From the NCBI RefSeq assembly GCF_010119205.1, contig NZ_WRXM01000001.1:1674001-1738000 (forward strand): 64,000 bases of DNA, read 5' to 3'. Under the pieces are notes generated by a model. That model ran no database searches. It was not told the DNA's origin and worked only from the letters and a program-made list of their open reading frames with translations. Below are positions 33,361 to 41,603 of the stretch, in pieces; positions within the stretch are counted from its first letter, which is position 1, and the number at the start of each line of letters is the position of its first letter. This DNA is from Haloarcula limicola. Its GTDB lineage: Archaea > Halobacteriota > Halobacteria > Halobacteriales > Haloarculaceae. The position numbers were made by a program, and so were the translations under genes.

Positions 33361-34002
33361 ATGCCCTACGCCGACCTCTCGCAGCCGATCCGCTCGGGGA
33401 TGCCGGTGTTCCCGGACGATCCGCCCGCCTCGGTCGAACCGCACGCGACCCACGCCGAGGACGGTTACCGGGTCGCCGCGCTCTCCTGTGGGACCCACAC
33501 CGGAACGCACGTCGACGCGCCGAGCCACACGGAAGCCGAGGGACGCGACGTGGACGAGTTTCCCGTCTCGCGGTTCGTCCGCGACGCGGTTCGGGTGGAC
33601 CTGCGGGGCCGGGACCCCCGCGCTCGCGTCCGCCCGGCGGACCTGCCGACGGTCGACGCTGAAGCGGTGGTACTTCACACCGGCTGGGACGCCCATTGGG
33701 GTGAGGAGCACTACTTCGACCACCCGTTTCTGACGCCTGCCGCCGCTCGACACTGCGTCGAGCACGGCTACGACGTAGCGATCGACGCCCTCAACGTCGA
33801 TCCGACGCCGACCGACAGGGCAGGTGAGGACGAACCCTCGGGGTTTCAGGCCCACCACGAACTGCTGGAGGCCGACCGCCTCATCGTCGAGAACCTGACG
33901 AATCTCGCGGGGCTTCCCGAGCGGTTCGAACTGCTCGCCGTTCCCCTCAAAATCGCCGACGGCGACGGCGCGCCGGTGCGGGCGATGGCCCGCTACGAGT
34001 GA
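33361..34002 (+). CDS. cyclase-family hydrolase (kynurenine formamidase-like)
   Basis: A 213-residue protein of the cyclase/KynB superfamily. The metal-binding motif is complete: CGTHTGTHVDAPSH (~40-53). LSQPIRSGMPVFPDDP at the N-terminus and VLHTGWDAHWG, VAIDALNVDP and ENLTNLAGLP later on are typical. Members hydrolyse formamides or amides of aromatic metabolites; the true substrate here is unknown and no tryptophan-degradation gene is nearby. Confidence 0.88.
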   Translation: MPYADLSQPIRSGMPVFPDDPPASVEPHATHAEDGYRVAALSCGTHTGTHVDAPSHTEAEGRDVDEFPVSRFVRDAVRVDLRGRDPRARVRPADLPTVDAEAVVLHTGWDAHWGEEHYFDHPFLTPAAARHCVEHGYDVAIDALNVDPTPTDRAGEDEPSGFQAHHELLEADRLIVENLTNLAGLPERFELLAVPLKIADGDGAPVRAMARYE

Positions 34003-34003
34003 G

Positions 34004-35302
34004 TCACTCGTCGGCCCACTCGCTCCGTTTTCGGTGGACGGCGGCCACGGAGCGGACGGCGTCGGCGTCGAGCGCCCCCCGTTCAGTCACGACGCGGTCG
34101 ACCGCGTCGGCGGGCGTCACGTCGAAAGTCGGGTTCGACACCGAGAGGTCCGCCTCGCCGTCGTACACCTCGGTCGCGTCGCGGGGTTCGAGGTCGTAGT
34201 CGGCGGTCGGCGCGACCTTGTCGCTCGCCGCGACGACGAGACAGTCGATACCCGCCGCGTTCGCACCGAGCGCCGCCGCACGGGTGCCGACCTTGTTCAC
34301 GACGCGGCCGTCCGGCAGAACGCGGTCGGTTCCCACGAGTAGGGCCTCGGCGTCCCACTCGGCGAGTTCGAAGGCGAGGGCGGCGTCCGTCGTCAGCGTC
34401 ACGTCGGCAGTGTCGGTCAGCGACTCGGCGACAGCGACCCCCTCGCGGCCGGGCCGGGACTCGGCGACCAACACAGCGTCGGGAGTCGCTTCCTCGACGG
34501 CCGCGGTGACCGTCCCCGACCGCGAGAGCGTCGCCACCCGGTCGGGCAGCCGTTCGGCGGCGCGCTTGGCGGCCTCGCGGTCGGCGGCGACGGCGCGGTC
34601 GAGCCCCTCGCGGGCCGCCATCTCGATCGCCTCCGGCGTCCGTTCCTCGCTCGCCTCGGACATCGCCCGGTCGACGCGGTTCCCGACGACCACCATCGAC
34701 GGCCGGGCGTCGCGCAGCGTCCGCGCCAGTTCAGCGAGGGCGATCCAGTCGTCGCCGCTCCGTTCGCTCGCCTCCAGTTCGTCGCGTCGGCCGTCTCCGG
34801 CGAGCGCCGCCTCGTCGCGCAGCACCTCCAGCGCCCGCAGCGAGAGCCACGCCGATCCGTGGCTGTGGTCGTCTCGAACCGTCGCCACGCGGGGGCGAAC
34901 CCGATCGTATGCCGTCCACAGACGCGGCACCATCTCGCGGCGCAGTATCTCGGGCGGGTGGACCCACGCCGTCTCGGCGACCTCCTCGTTCGGCGTCACC
35001 GCGCACGAGTCGCAATCGAAGAGGAACGGATGGACCTGCCACCGGGTTCCGCGCTCCTCGTCTTCGACCGGAAACGGCTCGCCCGACCGGACGAGCGCGA
35101 CCGACTCCTCCAGACCCGCTTCCTCGCGTATCTCGGCGCGGACGGCAGCCTCCGGCGGCCGGTCGTTTCCCTCGTCGTCGGCCACGTACCCCGAGACGCC
35201 GCCCCAGCACCCGGTGTAGGAACCGACTTCGTCGCTCCGGCGAAACAGGAGCACCTCGCCGTCGTCGCGGAGGAAGGCGGTGACGACGCCGCGTTCGTCC
35301 AT
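34004..35302 (-). CDS. Nudix-eIF2B fusion protein
   Basis: A 432-residue fusion. Residues 1-135 are a Nudix domain (VVTAFLRDDGEVLLFRRSDE, with box residues AEIREEAGLEE; the first Arg of the canonical REUxEE is Ala). Residues ~150-432 are an eIF2B alpha/beta/delta-like domain with GTDRVLPDGRVVNKVGTRAA and CLVVAASDKVAP. This domain family includes ribose-1,5-bisphosphate isomerase of the archaeal AMP/pentose-bisphosphate pathway and translation eIF2B. A sugar-phosphate isomerase role is more likely than guanine exchange, but which is unproven. ATG 35302 is the first with Nudix similarity. Confidence 0.85.
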   Translation of the reverse strand: MDERGVVTAFLRDDGEVLLFRRSDEVGSYTGCWGGVSGYVADDEGNDRPPEAAVRAEIREEAGLEESVALVRSGEPFPVEDEERGTRWQVHPFLFDCDSCAVTPNEEVAETAWVHPPEILRREMVPRLWTAYDRVRPRVATVRDDHSHGSAWLSLRALEVLRDEAALAGDGRRDELEASERSGDDWIALAELARTLRDARPSMVVVGNRVDRAMSEASEERTPEAIEMAAREGLDRAVAADREAAKRAAERLPDRVATLSRSGTVTAAVEEATPDAVLVAESRPGREGVAVAESLTDTADVTLTTDAALAFELAEWDAEALLVGTDRVLPDGRVVNKVGTRAAALGANAAGIDCLVVAASDKVAPTADYDLEPRDATEVYDGEADLSVSNPTFDVTPADAVDRVVTERGALDADAVRSVAAVHRKRSEWADE

Positions 35303-35340
35303 ACGCGAGAGAACGGTCGGCGCGTCAATCAATCCACGGG

Positions 35341-36447
35341 CTACAGCGCGTCGAGCAGTTCGTCCACGTCGTCCTCGGTGTTGAACGCGTGGACCGACGC
35401 CCGGACGGCCTCGGGATAGGGGATGTGTCGGACGACGATCCCCTCCCGCGCGAGTCGCTCGGCGGTCGCCTCGGGGTCGTCGGCGGCGAACGTGACCAGT
35501 CCGGACTCGTAGCCGCGGGGACTCAGCAGTCGGTCGCCCAGACCGTCTTTCAGGCGACCAGTCAGGCGTTCGACCCGATCCTCGACGGTGTCGAGACCGA
35601 TTCCCTCGATGGTCTCGATCGCCTCCGCGAGGGCGACGTAGGGAGCCGGCGACGTGGTCCCGACCTCGAACCGCCGCGCGCCCCCGTGGTAGGCGTACGC
35701 CTCGGCGCTCGGGTCCTCGACGCTCCGATAGCCGATGCGGGTCTGTCGGAGGCGGTCGTGAGCGTCCGGGTCGACGTACAGCATCCCCGCGCCCCAGACG
35801 CCGAGCAACCACTTGTGGCCCGCCGTCGCCACGAAGTCCGCACCCCAGTCGGTCACGTCGACGGGGTGCTGGCCGACCGACTGGACGGCGTCGACGAGCA
35901 CCTGTGCCCCCGCGTCGTGGGCGACCTCGACCACCTCGGAGACGGGCAGTCGCGTGCCGTGGCTCCACGTCAGCGAACTGAGGAAGACCAGGCGAACGTC
36001 TTCGTCGACGGCGGCTTTCACGTCCTCGACGTCGAGTCGTCCGCCGTCGGTCTCGACGACGCGGACCTCCACGTCGTGCGTGTCGGCGAGGCGGTCCCAC
36101 GGGAGGGTCCCGGCGGGGTGTTCTAAGTCGGTGCGGACGACCACGTCGCCGGGCTGCCAGTCGATGGCCCCCGCGACGAGGTTGACGCCGTCTGCCGTGC
36201 TCCGGGTGAACGCTACGTCTTCGGGCCGGGCACCGAGGTGACCGCCGACCACCTCGCGGGCGGCGGCGAGCGCGTCGAACGCGACCTCGTAGGGACCGTC
36301 GCCGGCCGGGGCCTCGAAGGCGTGTCGCTCCAGGAAGTCGGTCGCCGCGCCGACCACGTTGCGGGGGCTCGGGCCGCTCGCGCCCGTGTTGAAGTACGTA
36401 CATCGGTCCAGCGCGGGAATCGACGCGCGGAGCTCCGTCGGGTCCAT
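35341..36447 (-). CDS. class V aminotransferase (cysteine desulfurase-like)
   Basis: A 368-residue PLP enzyme of aminotransferase class V. Seen are YFNTGASGPSP at the N-terminus, FTRSTADGVNLVA, DAVQSVGQHPVD (PLP Asp/Gln/His) and the Schiff-base Lys in ATAGHKWLLGVWG (~216). It lacks an obvious catalytic Cys loop near 320, so isopenicillin epimerase-like or selenocysteine-lyase-like activity on an amino acid is as likely as desulfuration. ATG 36447; gap of 38 bases to the Nudix-eIF2B gene. Confidence 0.88.
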   Translation of the reverse strand: MDPTELRASIPALDRCTYFNTGASGPSPRNVVGAATDFLERHAFEAPAGDGPYEVAFDALAAAREVVGGHLGARPEDVAFTRSTADGVNLVAGAIDWQPGDVVVRTDLEHPAGTLPWDRLADTHDVEVRVVETDGGRLDVEDVKAAVDEDVRLVFLSSLTWSHGTRLPVSEVVEVAHDAGAQVLVDAVQSVGQHPVDVTDWGADFVATAGHKWLLGVWGAGMLYVDPDAHDRLRQTRIGYRSVEDPSAEAYAYHGGARRFEVGTTSPAPYVALAEAIETIEGIGLDTVEDRVERLTGRLKDGLGDRLLSPRGYESGLVTFAADDPEATAERLAREGIVVRHIPYPEAVRASVHAFNTEDDVDELLDAL

Positions 36448-36520
36448 ACGCACGCTACCGGGTCCCGGCCCCTTGAGCGCTGTGCGCCGTCGCGCGTCGG
36501 AGTGGGGCAGCGCCGTGCCG

Positions 36521-36865
36521 CTACAGCGCCGCGCCGACGAATCCGCCGACGGCGACGCCCGCGAGCGCGACGGCCAGCGTCCCGCCCGCGTACAGCACCG
36601 CCTCCCGCTCGTGGCCGAGTTCGGCCAGCCGAACGGTCTCGAAGGCGAACGACGAGAACGTCGTGAACGCGCCGCAGAAACCGGTTCCGAGGGCGAGAGC
36701 GACCGAATCGGTGATCGGCACGACGACGAGCGCCCCGAGCAGCACGCTCCCGCAGACGTTGACGACCAGCGTGTCCGCCCGGTTCCGTTCGAGGCGCGCC
36801 CCGACGAGGTGACGACCCAGCGCGCCGGCCATCCCGCCGAACCCGACGAGCAACAGCGGATTCAC
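36521..36865 (-). CDS. crcB: fluoride channel CrcB/Fluc (second of pair)
   Basis: A 114-residue four-helix Fluc protein: GFGGMAGALGRHLVGARLE, the Asn in LVVNVCGSVLLG, and the GTGFCGAFTTFSSFAFE motif lining the fluoride pore. Fluc channels are antiparallel dimers; two adjacent unequal genes often make a heterodimer. The GTG start at 36865 overlaps the TGA of the first copy (GTGA), so both are co-translated. Confidence 0.93.
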   Translation of the reverse strand: MNPLLLVGFGGMAGALGRHLVGARLERNRADTLVVNVCGSVLLGALVVVPITDSVALALGTGFCGAFTTFSSFAFETVRLAELGHEREAVLYAGGTLAVALAGVAVGGFVGAAL

Positions 36866-37257
36866 GATAGCCACCTCGCGACGAGACGACCCAGGACGAC
36901 GCCGGCGAAGGCGAGCGCGTAGTTGGCGGCGACGTTGGTCACGGCCAGCGCCGGGGGGAGCCCGCTCGTCTGGACCGCGAAGGTGCTGTAGGTCGTAAAC
37001 GAGGAGAGGAAGCCGGTCCCGAGTACCAGCCGGGTCTCGGCGGAGAGCGCGTTCGCCAGATGAGCCTCGTACAGTAAGACGCCGAGCGCGAAGCTCCCGG
37101 CGACGTTGACGACGAGCGTTCCGACGACGGCCCCATCCAGAGCCGCTATTCCGGGGGCTGCGAGCGCGACCGAACGGCGGAGTACCGCGCCGGCGAACCC
37201 ACCCACAGCGACGAGCAGCAGGGGTTCGACCCGCGAGAGGGCGTGTGATCCGGCCAT
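36862..37257 (-). CDS. crcB: fluoride channel CrcB/Fluc (first of pair)
   Basis: A 131-residue Fluc subunit with VAVGGFAGAVLRRSVAL, LVVNVAGSFALG and GTGFLSSFTTYSTFAVQ. It is the first gene of the pair. With its neighbour it should export fluoride passively and protect enzymes such as enolase. I saw no canonical fluoride riboswitch upstream; a different nested inverted repeat lies at 37351-37410. Confidence 0.93.
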   Translation of the reverse strand: MAGSHALSRVEPLLLVAVGGFAGAVLRRSVALAAPGIAALDGAVVGTLVVNVAGSFALGVLLYEAHLANALSAETRLVLGTGFLSSFTTYSTFAVQTSGLPPALAVTNVAANYALAFAGVVLGRLVARWLS

Positions 37258-37350
37258 TGGAGGCCACTCGCGGCGGCCGTACTCGGCAGTTGCGATGTGC
37301 GGTCGGTCCGCGGTGCGATAACGGGGGGCGTCGCTCGCTCGTACGGATTA

Positions 37351-37410
37351 TTGTAGCTGTTTACCGGTAATCGCCGTACCGGCCCCGGCGATGCCGGTAC
37401 GAGACTACAA
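37351..37410. repeat. nested inverted repeat upstream of crcB pair
   Basis: TTGTAG (37351-37356) and CTACAA (37405-37410) enclose a perfect 10-base palindrome TTACCGGTAA (37361-37370) and a hairpin GTACCGGC/GCCGGTAC (37376-37383/37393-37400). It lies between the DUF302 stop (37420) and the crcB start (37257) on the same transcribed strand, so it may be the DUF302 terminator or a 5' regulatory structure or operator for crcB. Confidence 0.6.
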
Positions 37411-37419
37411 GAGTCCGTA

Positions 37420-37833
37420 TCAGTCCTCGGCCGGTTCCGCGTTCGGCAGCGCCTCCAGTACGCGGGTGAGTCGCTCGCCGACGTCCTCGGCGATCGAGTC
37501 GAGCGCGTCGTTGTCGGCGACCGAGAGCATCACCTGCGGGTCGACCGCGCTCACGCCGACGTCGCCGTCGTCGCGCTCGTAGACGATGACGTTACAGGGC
37601 AACAGCGCACCGAGTTCCAGTTCCTCCTGCAAGGCCTCGTGAGCCAACGACGGGTTACACGCGCCGAGGATCCGATACTGTCGAAACTCCTCGTCGAGCT
37701 TCTTCTTCAGCGTCGCCTGCACGTCGATGTCACAGAGGACGCCGAACCCCTCCTCGGCGAGTTCGTCTTCGACCGCGGCGACGGTGTCGTCGAACTCGCC
37801 GTCCACGCGGTAGCGCACCGTGTAGTTTGCCAT
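37420..37833 (-). CDS. DUF302 family protein
   Basis: A 137-residue DUF302 protein: FDDTVAAVEDELAEEGFGVL, then DIDVQATLKKKLDEEF, YRILGACNPSLAHEAL with a conserved Cys, and LLPCNVIVYE with a second Cys. Crystal structures in the family show a small alpha/beta fold; some members bind heme or metals, but no role is established. ATG 37833 gives a MANYTVRY start; the frame upstream is not conserved-looking. Confidence 0.88.
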   Translation of the reverse strand: MANYTVRYRVDGEFDDTVAAVEDELAEEGFGVLCDIDVQATLKKKLDEEFRQYRILGACNPSLAHEALQEELELGALLPCNVIVYERDDGDVGVSAVDPQVMLSVADNDALDSIAEDVGERLTRVLEALPNAEPAED

Positions 37834-37882
37834 ACCGAGACCGACGTGCCCCGGGGAGTAAAAGCCACGCCCGTCCCTCGTC

Positions 37883-38911
37883 TCACGGCTCGCCGGCGGC
37901 CGAGGCGCTCGGACTGTCACCCCCGTGGGGCGTCCGTCGCTCGCGTACCTGCACGTGATGCGTCGATTCGGTCACGTCGTCGACGACCAGCGCTTCACCG
38001 GTCGCCACGGGCAATCGCTCGCCGAGGTTCCCCGCCAGATACGTCGGTCGAGCGTCCGTCAGCGCGCCGACGTCCGCCTCGCTCGTCAGGCGATGGGCGA
38101 TCAGCAGATCGGCCTGCGAGAGGGCGACGGCGGGGAGCGCGCCGGGCCGCTGGGTCGCCAGCCAGCAACTGACGCCCGGGTGCCGGCCCCGAGTCAACAG
38201 CCGGCGAAGCGCTCGCTCGGCGACGCCGTCGGTGAACGCGTGGGCCTCGTCGACCAGCAGCCACGGGAGCCGTCCCGTCTCGTTCTCGATTCGGGCATCG
38301 TAGAGCGCGCCGCCGACGGCGGCGACCACGGCGTTCGCGGGCGCGGGGTCGACGCCCGCGAGGTCGAGCACGGTGACGCCGCCGTCACAGAGTCCGTCAG
38401 TAGCTATTCCATCGGCGGCGAATACGTCCCACGAGCGCGCCATCGCGAGGTGGTTTGCCGCCGCCCGGCGCGTCTCCGCGGGAGCGTCCGCGCCCTCGAC
38501 CCACTCCGCCATCCCCGTCAGCGTCGTCGTTTCCGTCGCCGCCCGCCAGACGAGCGTCCCGGGGCCGCGCTCGGGGTCGAGACCGAGCAGCGCACACCAC
38601 GCTCGCGGGTCGAGCGCGTTCGCTCGGACGCGCGGGCGCACGACGGTCGCGTCGGCGGCGGCGTCGGCCAGCGGCGCGAACGCACCCATCGGATCGGCGA
38701 CGACCGGTGCGACGCCGGATGCGGCGGCGAGACCCTCCGCGAGGACGCCCAGCGTGTACGTCTTGCCCGACCCGCGCTTGCCGACGACGACGCCGGCGTG
38801 GGGCGCGTCGAGGTCCAGTTCGACGCGCGCGCCGCGGCTCCCGTCCCGCGCCCGATAGTGGCCGAGGTGTGCCGTCGGTCCCGTCGTCCGCTCGCGTCCG
38901 ATGACGACCAT
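37883..38911 (-). CDS. HerA-like/FtsK-type ATPase
   Basis: A 342-residue P-loop ATPase of the HerA-FtsK superfamily in its compact haloarchaeal form. Walker A is VVVGKRGSGKTYTLG (~41-55), Walker B LPWLLVDEAHAF (~215), and an arginine-finger-type TRGRHPGVSCWLATQRPGAL region follows, quoted only in part: RGRHPGVSCWLATQRPG. HerA proteins are DNA-pumping hexamers or membrane-protein motors; no NurA nuclease is nearby, so its job is open. It is divergent from a small secreted-type protein gene 75 bases away. Confidence 0.83.
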   Translation of the reverse strand: MVVIGRERTTGPTAHLGHYRARDGSRGARVELDLDAPHAGVVVGKRGSGKTYTLGVLAEGLAAASGVAPVVADPMGAFAPLADAAADATVVRPRVRANALDPRAWCALLGLDPERGPGTLVWRAATETTTLTGMAEWVEGADAPAETRRAAANHLAMARSWDVFAADGIATDGLCDGGVTVLDLAGVDPAPANAVVAAVGGALYDARIENETGRLPWLLVDEAHAFTDGVAERALRRLLTRGRHPGVSCWLATQRPGALPAVALSQADLLIAHRLTSEADVGALTDARPTYLAGNLGERLPVATGEALVVDDVTESTHHVQVRERRTPHGGDSPSASAAGEP

Positions 38912-38986
38912 AGCGGGGCTGGCCGCGCCTCCATATTTGAACCTCTGCACGAGGGTTCAAGTAGGGGTACGCGCCCATTCCGTGCC

Positions 38987-39433
38987 ATGCGTGACTCACT
39001 GTGGTCGGACGAACGGGCCATCGAAGGACTCCCGATACGACTCGTCATCGCGCTGGTCGTCGGCGTCGCCTGCCTGAGCGTGATGATGAGTACCATCTCG
39101 GGGATCGAGACGCTGCAAGTGACCGAAGTCGACGTCCAGCCCCATCCGGAGGTGACGACGCCCGGGTCGACGGACGTGACCGTCACCGTCGTCGATCCGG
39201 AGGGCGCACCGGTCGCCGGCGCGACAGTCGTCGCAAAGAGCGGGACCGCTACGCTCTCGACCGTCGGGACGGCAGAGACGGGAGCGGGGGGCAACGCCAC
39301 CCTCTCGCTGTCGCCGTCGCTGGGCGCGAACCAGCAACAGGGAACCGTCGTCTTCGACGTGAAACCACCCGCCAGCAGCAGCTATCGGGACAGTCGGTCG
39401 AACACGGAGTTACTCGTAGTCAGGGAGAGCTAG
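38987..39433 (+). CDS. small membrane-anchored protein with Ig-like carboxypeptidase-regulatory domain
   Basis: A 148-residue protein with one N-terminal membrane helix (LVIALVVGVACLSVMMSTI, ~18-36) preceded by positively and negatively charged residues, and an outer beta-sandwich (~45-145) with TVVDPEGAPVAGATVVAKSG and GNATLSLS, as in carboxypeptidase regulatory-like (DUF7382-type) domains. The N-terminus resembles a pilin-like anchor, but there is no clear class III cleavage site. It is divergent from the HerA-like ATPase. Confidence 0.75.
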   Translation: MRDSLWSDERAIEGLPIRLVIALVVGVACLSVMMSTISGIETLQVTEVDVQPHPEVTTPGSTDVTVTVVDPEGAPVAGATVVAKSGTATLSTVGTAETGAGGNATLSLSPSLGANQQQGTVVFDVKPPASSSYRDSRSNTELLVVRES

Positions 39434-40161
39434 CCGTCCCAGTCGATCCAGTTCTGCTCCCACCCGGTGCGGGACTGGGCGTTCCGCCGGGCGTGTTCGC
39501 GGTCCTCGCGGCGGGTCCGGTTGCGCTCGATGGTGTCGGCCTGCTCGCCCTCGACCAGCATCGGCTGGAAGGCGACGCTGCCGAGGCGCTGGGTCTCACC
39601 GTCGGGATCGACGGTCGCCAGCGTCTGCTCGTTGGTGCCAAGCGGCATCACGAGGCGACCGTCCTCTGCCAGTTGCGAGAGGAGCGCCCGCGGCGGTCTG
39701 ACGGCGGCGGCCTCCAGCAGGATTCGGTCGTAGGGCGCGTACTCGGGCAGGCCCTCGGCTCCGTCCCGGCGGTCGACGAGGACGCCCTCGTAGCCCGCCT
39801 CCGCGAGGTTCGTCCGGGCGTCGACGACGAGGCGTCGGGTGATGTCGATGGCCTGGACGTTGGCTTCGCCGACGCGCTCGGCGAGCACGGCGGCGGTGTA
39901 GCCGACGCCGGCCCCGACGACCAGCACGTCGTCGTCGGCGTCGGGGTCGAGCGCCTCCAGTAGGCGAGCGGCGGTGCTGGGCGAGAGGACGCGGGTGCCA
40001 AGTCGCTCGAAGGGGCGGTCGGAGTAGGCCTGTTCCTCGCCGACGAACGCCTCTCTCGGGACCGACCGCATCGCCGCCGACAGCCACGTGCTCCGGACGA
40101 CCCCCTTGCTCTCGTGTTGCAGGCTGTCGACCATGTCGCCGCGCAGTACCGCCGGGTCCAT
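39430..40161 (-). CDS. PCMT-like methyltransferase, divergent
   Basis: A 243-residue protein of the protein-L-isoaspartate methyltransferase family. The SAM motif VLVVGAGVGYTAAVLAERV (~79-97) is intact and the AYSDRPFERLGTRVLSP region aligns with the family's Q-T-I-S-A-P loop, but the sequence there is T-R-V-L-S-P, so the usual active-site Ser is displaced. The C-terminus has an Arg/Asp-rich extension (TRREDREHARRN). It may act on another carboxylate. It is followed upstream by a canonical PCMT; the pair plus the zinc-finger gene match the Haloferax HVO_0474-0476 order. Confidence 0.86.
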   Translation of the reverse strand: MDPAVLRGDMVDSLQHESKGVVRSTWLSAAMRSVPREAFVGEEQAYSDRPFERLGTRVLSPSTAARLLEALDPDADDDVLVVGAGVGYTAAVLAERVGEANVQAIDITRRLVVDARTNLAEAGYEGVLVDRRDGAEGLPEYAPYDRILLEAAAVRPPRALLSQLAEDGRLVMPLGTNEQTLATVDPDGETQRLGSVAFQPMLVEGEQADTIERNRTRREDREHARRNAQSRTGWEQNWIDWDG

Positions 40162-40222
40162 AACCGAGGTTCCCGCCGGAGCTATATGAATGACGCGGCC
40201 ACCGTCGGCCGGTCGGGGCCCG

Positions 40223-40852
40223 TCACTGCAGCGGGACGAACCGCACCGCGCCGTGGCTCTCGCGTTCGAGCGAGCCGTCGGCTCGGCGGCGTGCGCTGAC
40301 GAGCGTCTGTCGCCGGCCGGTCCCGATGGGAGCCAGTAGCACGCCGCCGGGTCGGACTTGCTCGACGACGGCGTCGGGGAACTCCCCGGCGGCACACGTC
40401 AGGTACGCGCGGTCGTAGGGCGCGTGGTCGGGCCATCCCCGTTTGCCGTCGCCGGCGCGGACCGAGACGTCGCCGTAGCCTGTCGCGGCGAGCGTCTCGC
40501 GGGCTTCCTTGGCGAGTTGGTCGTGATACTCGACGCTGTAGACGTTCTCGGGGCCGACCAGTTCGGCGGTGACGGCGGCGTGGTAGCCACAGCCGGTCCC
40601 GACTTCGAGGACGCGGTCGCCCGCTTCCAGCGAGAGCCGGTCGGCCATGAGCGCGACCATGTGCGGGGCCGAGATGGTCTGGTCCTGCCCGATGGGGAGC
40701 GGGCGGTCGTCGTATGCGCCGTCTCTGACGCGCTCGGGGACGAACCGATGTCGCGGGACGGCGGCGACCGCCGAGCAGACGCGTTCGTCGAGGCCGTACT
40801 CCTCGCGGAGGCGTTCGACCAGCGCCGTCCGGTCGCGGTCCCAGCCAGTCAT
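40223..40852 (-). CDS. pcm: protein-L-isoaspartate O-methyltransferase
   Basis: A 209-residue canonical PCMT: VPRHRFVPERVRDGAY, the active-site loop PIGQDQTISAPHMVALM (Ser of QTIS), and SAM motif VLEVGTGCGYHAAVTAELV. It repairs isoaspartyl damage in proteins. The ATG at 40852 touches the stop of the zinc-finger gene (40854). It is upstream of a divergent paralogue. Confidence 0.95.
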   Translation of the reverse strand: MTGWDRDRTALVERLREEYGLDERVCSAVAAVPRHRFVPERVRDGAYDDRPLPIGQDQTISAPHMVALMADRLSLEAGDRVLEVGTGCGYHAAVTAELVGPENVYSVEYHDQLAKEARETLAATGYGDVSVRAGDGKRGWPDHAPYDRAYLTCAAGEFPDAVVEQVRPGGVLLAPIGTGRRQTLVSARRRADGSLERESHGAVRFVPLQ

Positions 40853-40853
40853 C

Positions 40854-41507
40854 CTACCAGGCCGACCACGCCGTCGAGGACTCGTCGCGGACGTACAGCC
40901 GGTTGATGTCCTTCGCCACGGCGCTGTCCCCCTCGAAGTCCATCTTCTCGTGGTCGTAGCCGTGGGCGTCGTCGCGGACGTGGATCCCCTCGACCGTGAA
41001 CTCCTCGTCGCCGAACTGCTCGGTCTCGCCGACGACGAAGTCGTAGTCGCCCGGCACCTGCAGTTTGAAGCTCTCGGTCTCATCGTGGCGGCCGTCCTTC
41101 GGGTGCATCGTGACGTTGACGGCGACGTTCCCGACGGCCCGGGACCAGATCGTCTCGACGTCGTCGACGGGGGTCTCCTCGGTGCGGCCTTGATCGGTCT
41201 CCAGACTGGTAATTCGGACCGTCATGACGGCCTCCTCGGTCTCTAAGAGGAACTCCTCGCCGACGGCGAGGTCCTCGTCGTCGGGGACGTCGACCTGCGC
41301 GGTGAACGATTCGCCGTCCTGCGAGACGACGACGTCGCGCTGGACGGTGTCGTCGTCCGGTAACTGTTCCTTGTGGACGTGGTCGCAGTCGGTACAGCGG
41401 ACGGTGACCTGTCCACCGGGTTTGAGCACCTCGTGGACGGTCTCCAAGTCCGGCGAACAGGCCGGACAGGGGAGCGCGACGCGCTCCCCGGACGTGACGT
41501 CGGTCAT
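40854..41507 (-). CDS. HVO_0476-type zinc-finger protein
   Basis: A 217-residue haloarchaeal protein with an N-terminal zinc ribbon, CPACSPDLETVHEVLK and later CTDCDHVHKEQL (two CxxC knuckles, ~14-40), and a beta-rich C-terminal domain (~55-215) with AVNVTMHPKDGRHDE. It is known from Haloferax as HVO_0476 family. Its conserved position before the PCMT genes suggests a linked role, still undefined. Confidence 0.85.
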   Translation of the reverse strand: MTDVTSGERVALPCPACSPDLETVHEVLKPGGQVTVRCTDCDHVHKEQLPDDDTVQRDVVVSQDGESFTAQVDVPDDEDLAVGEEFLLETEEAVMTVRITSLETDQGRTEETPVDDVETIWSRAVGNVAVNVTMHPKDGRHDETESFKLQVPGDYDFVVGETEQFGDEEFTVEGIHVRDDAHGYDHEKMDFEGDSAVAKDINRLYVRDESSTAWSAW

Positions 41508-41603
41508 ACGTCGGCGTTGACGGGCCGGGCGTAAATGGTCGTCGGCACGCGCTCGTCACGAGCGAGACGCACGGTTAAGGCCCTCGCTGGCGTCCGCGAC
41601 GAC

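Noticed and set aside
35303-36403. N-terminal extension of the Nudix-eIF2B frame
   Set aside because: The extension is Arg-rich and overlaps the class V aminotransferase gene in another frame; Nudix similarity begins at 35302.
37258-37350. Fluoride riboswitch before crcB
   Set aside because: Neither strand shows the conserved crcB-motif segments; only the separate nested palindromes at 37351-37410 stand out.
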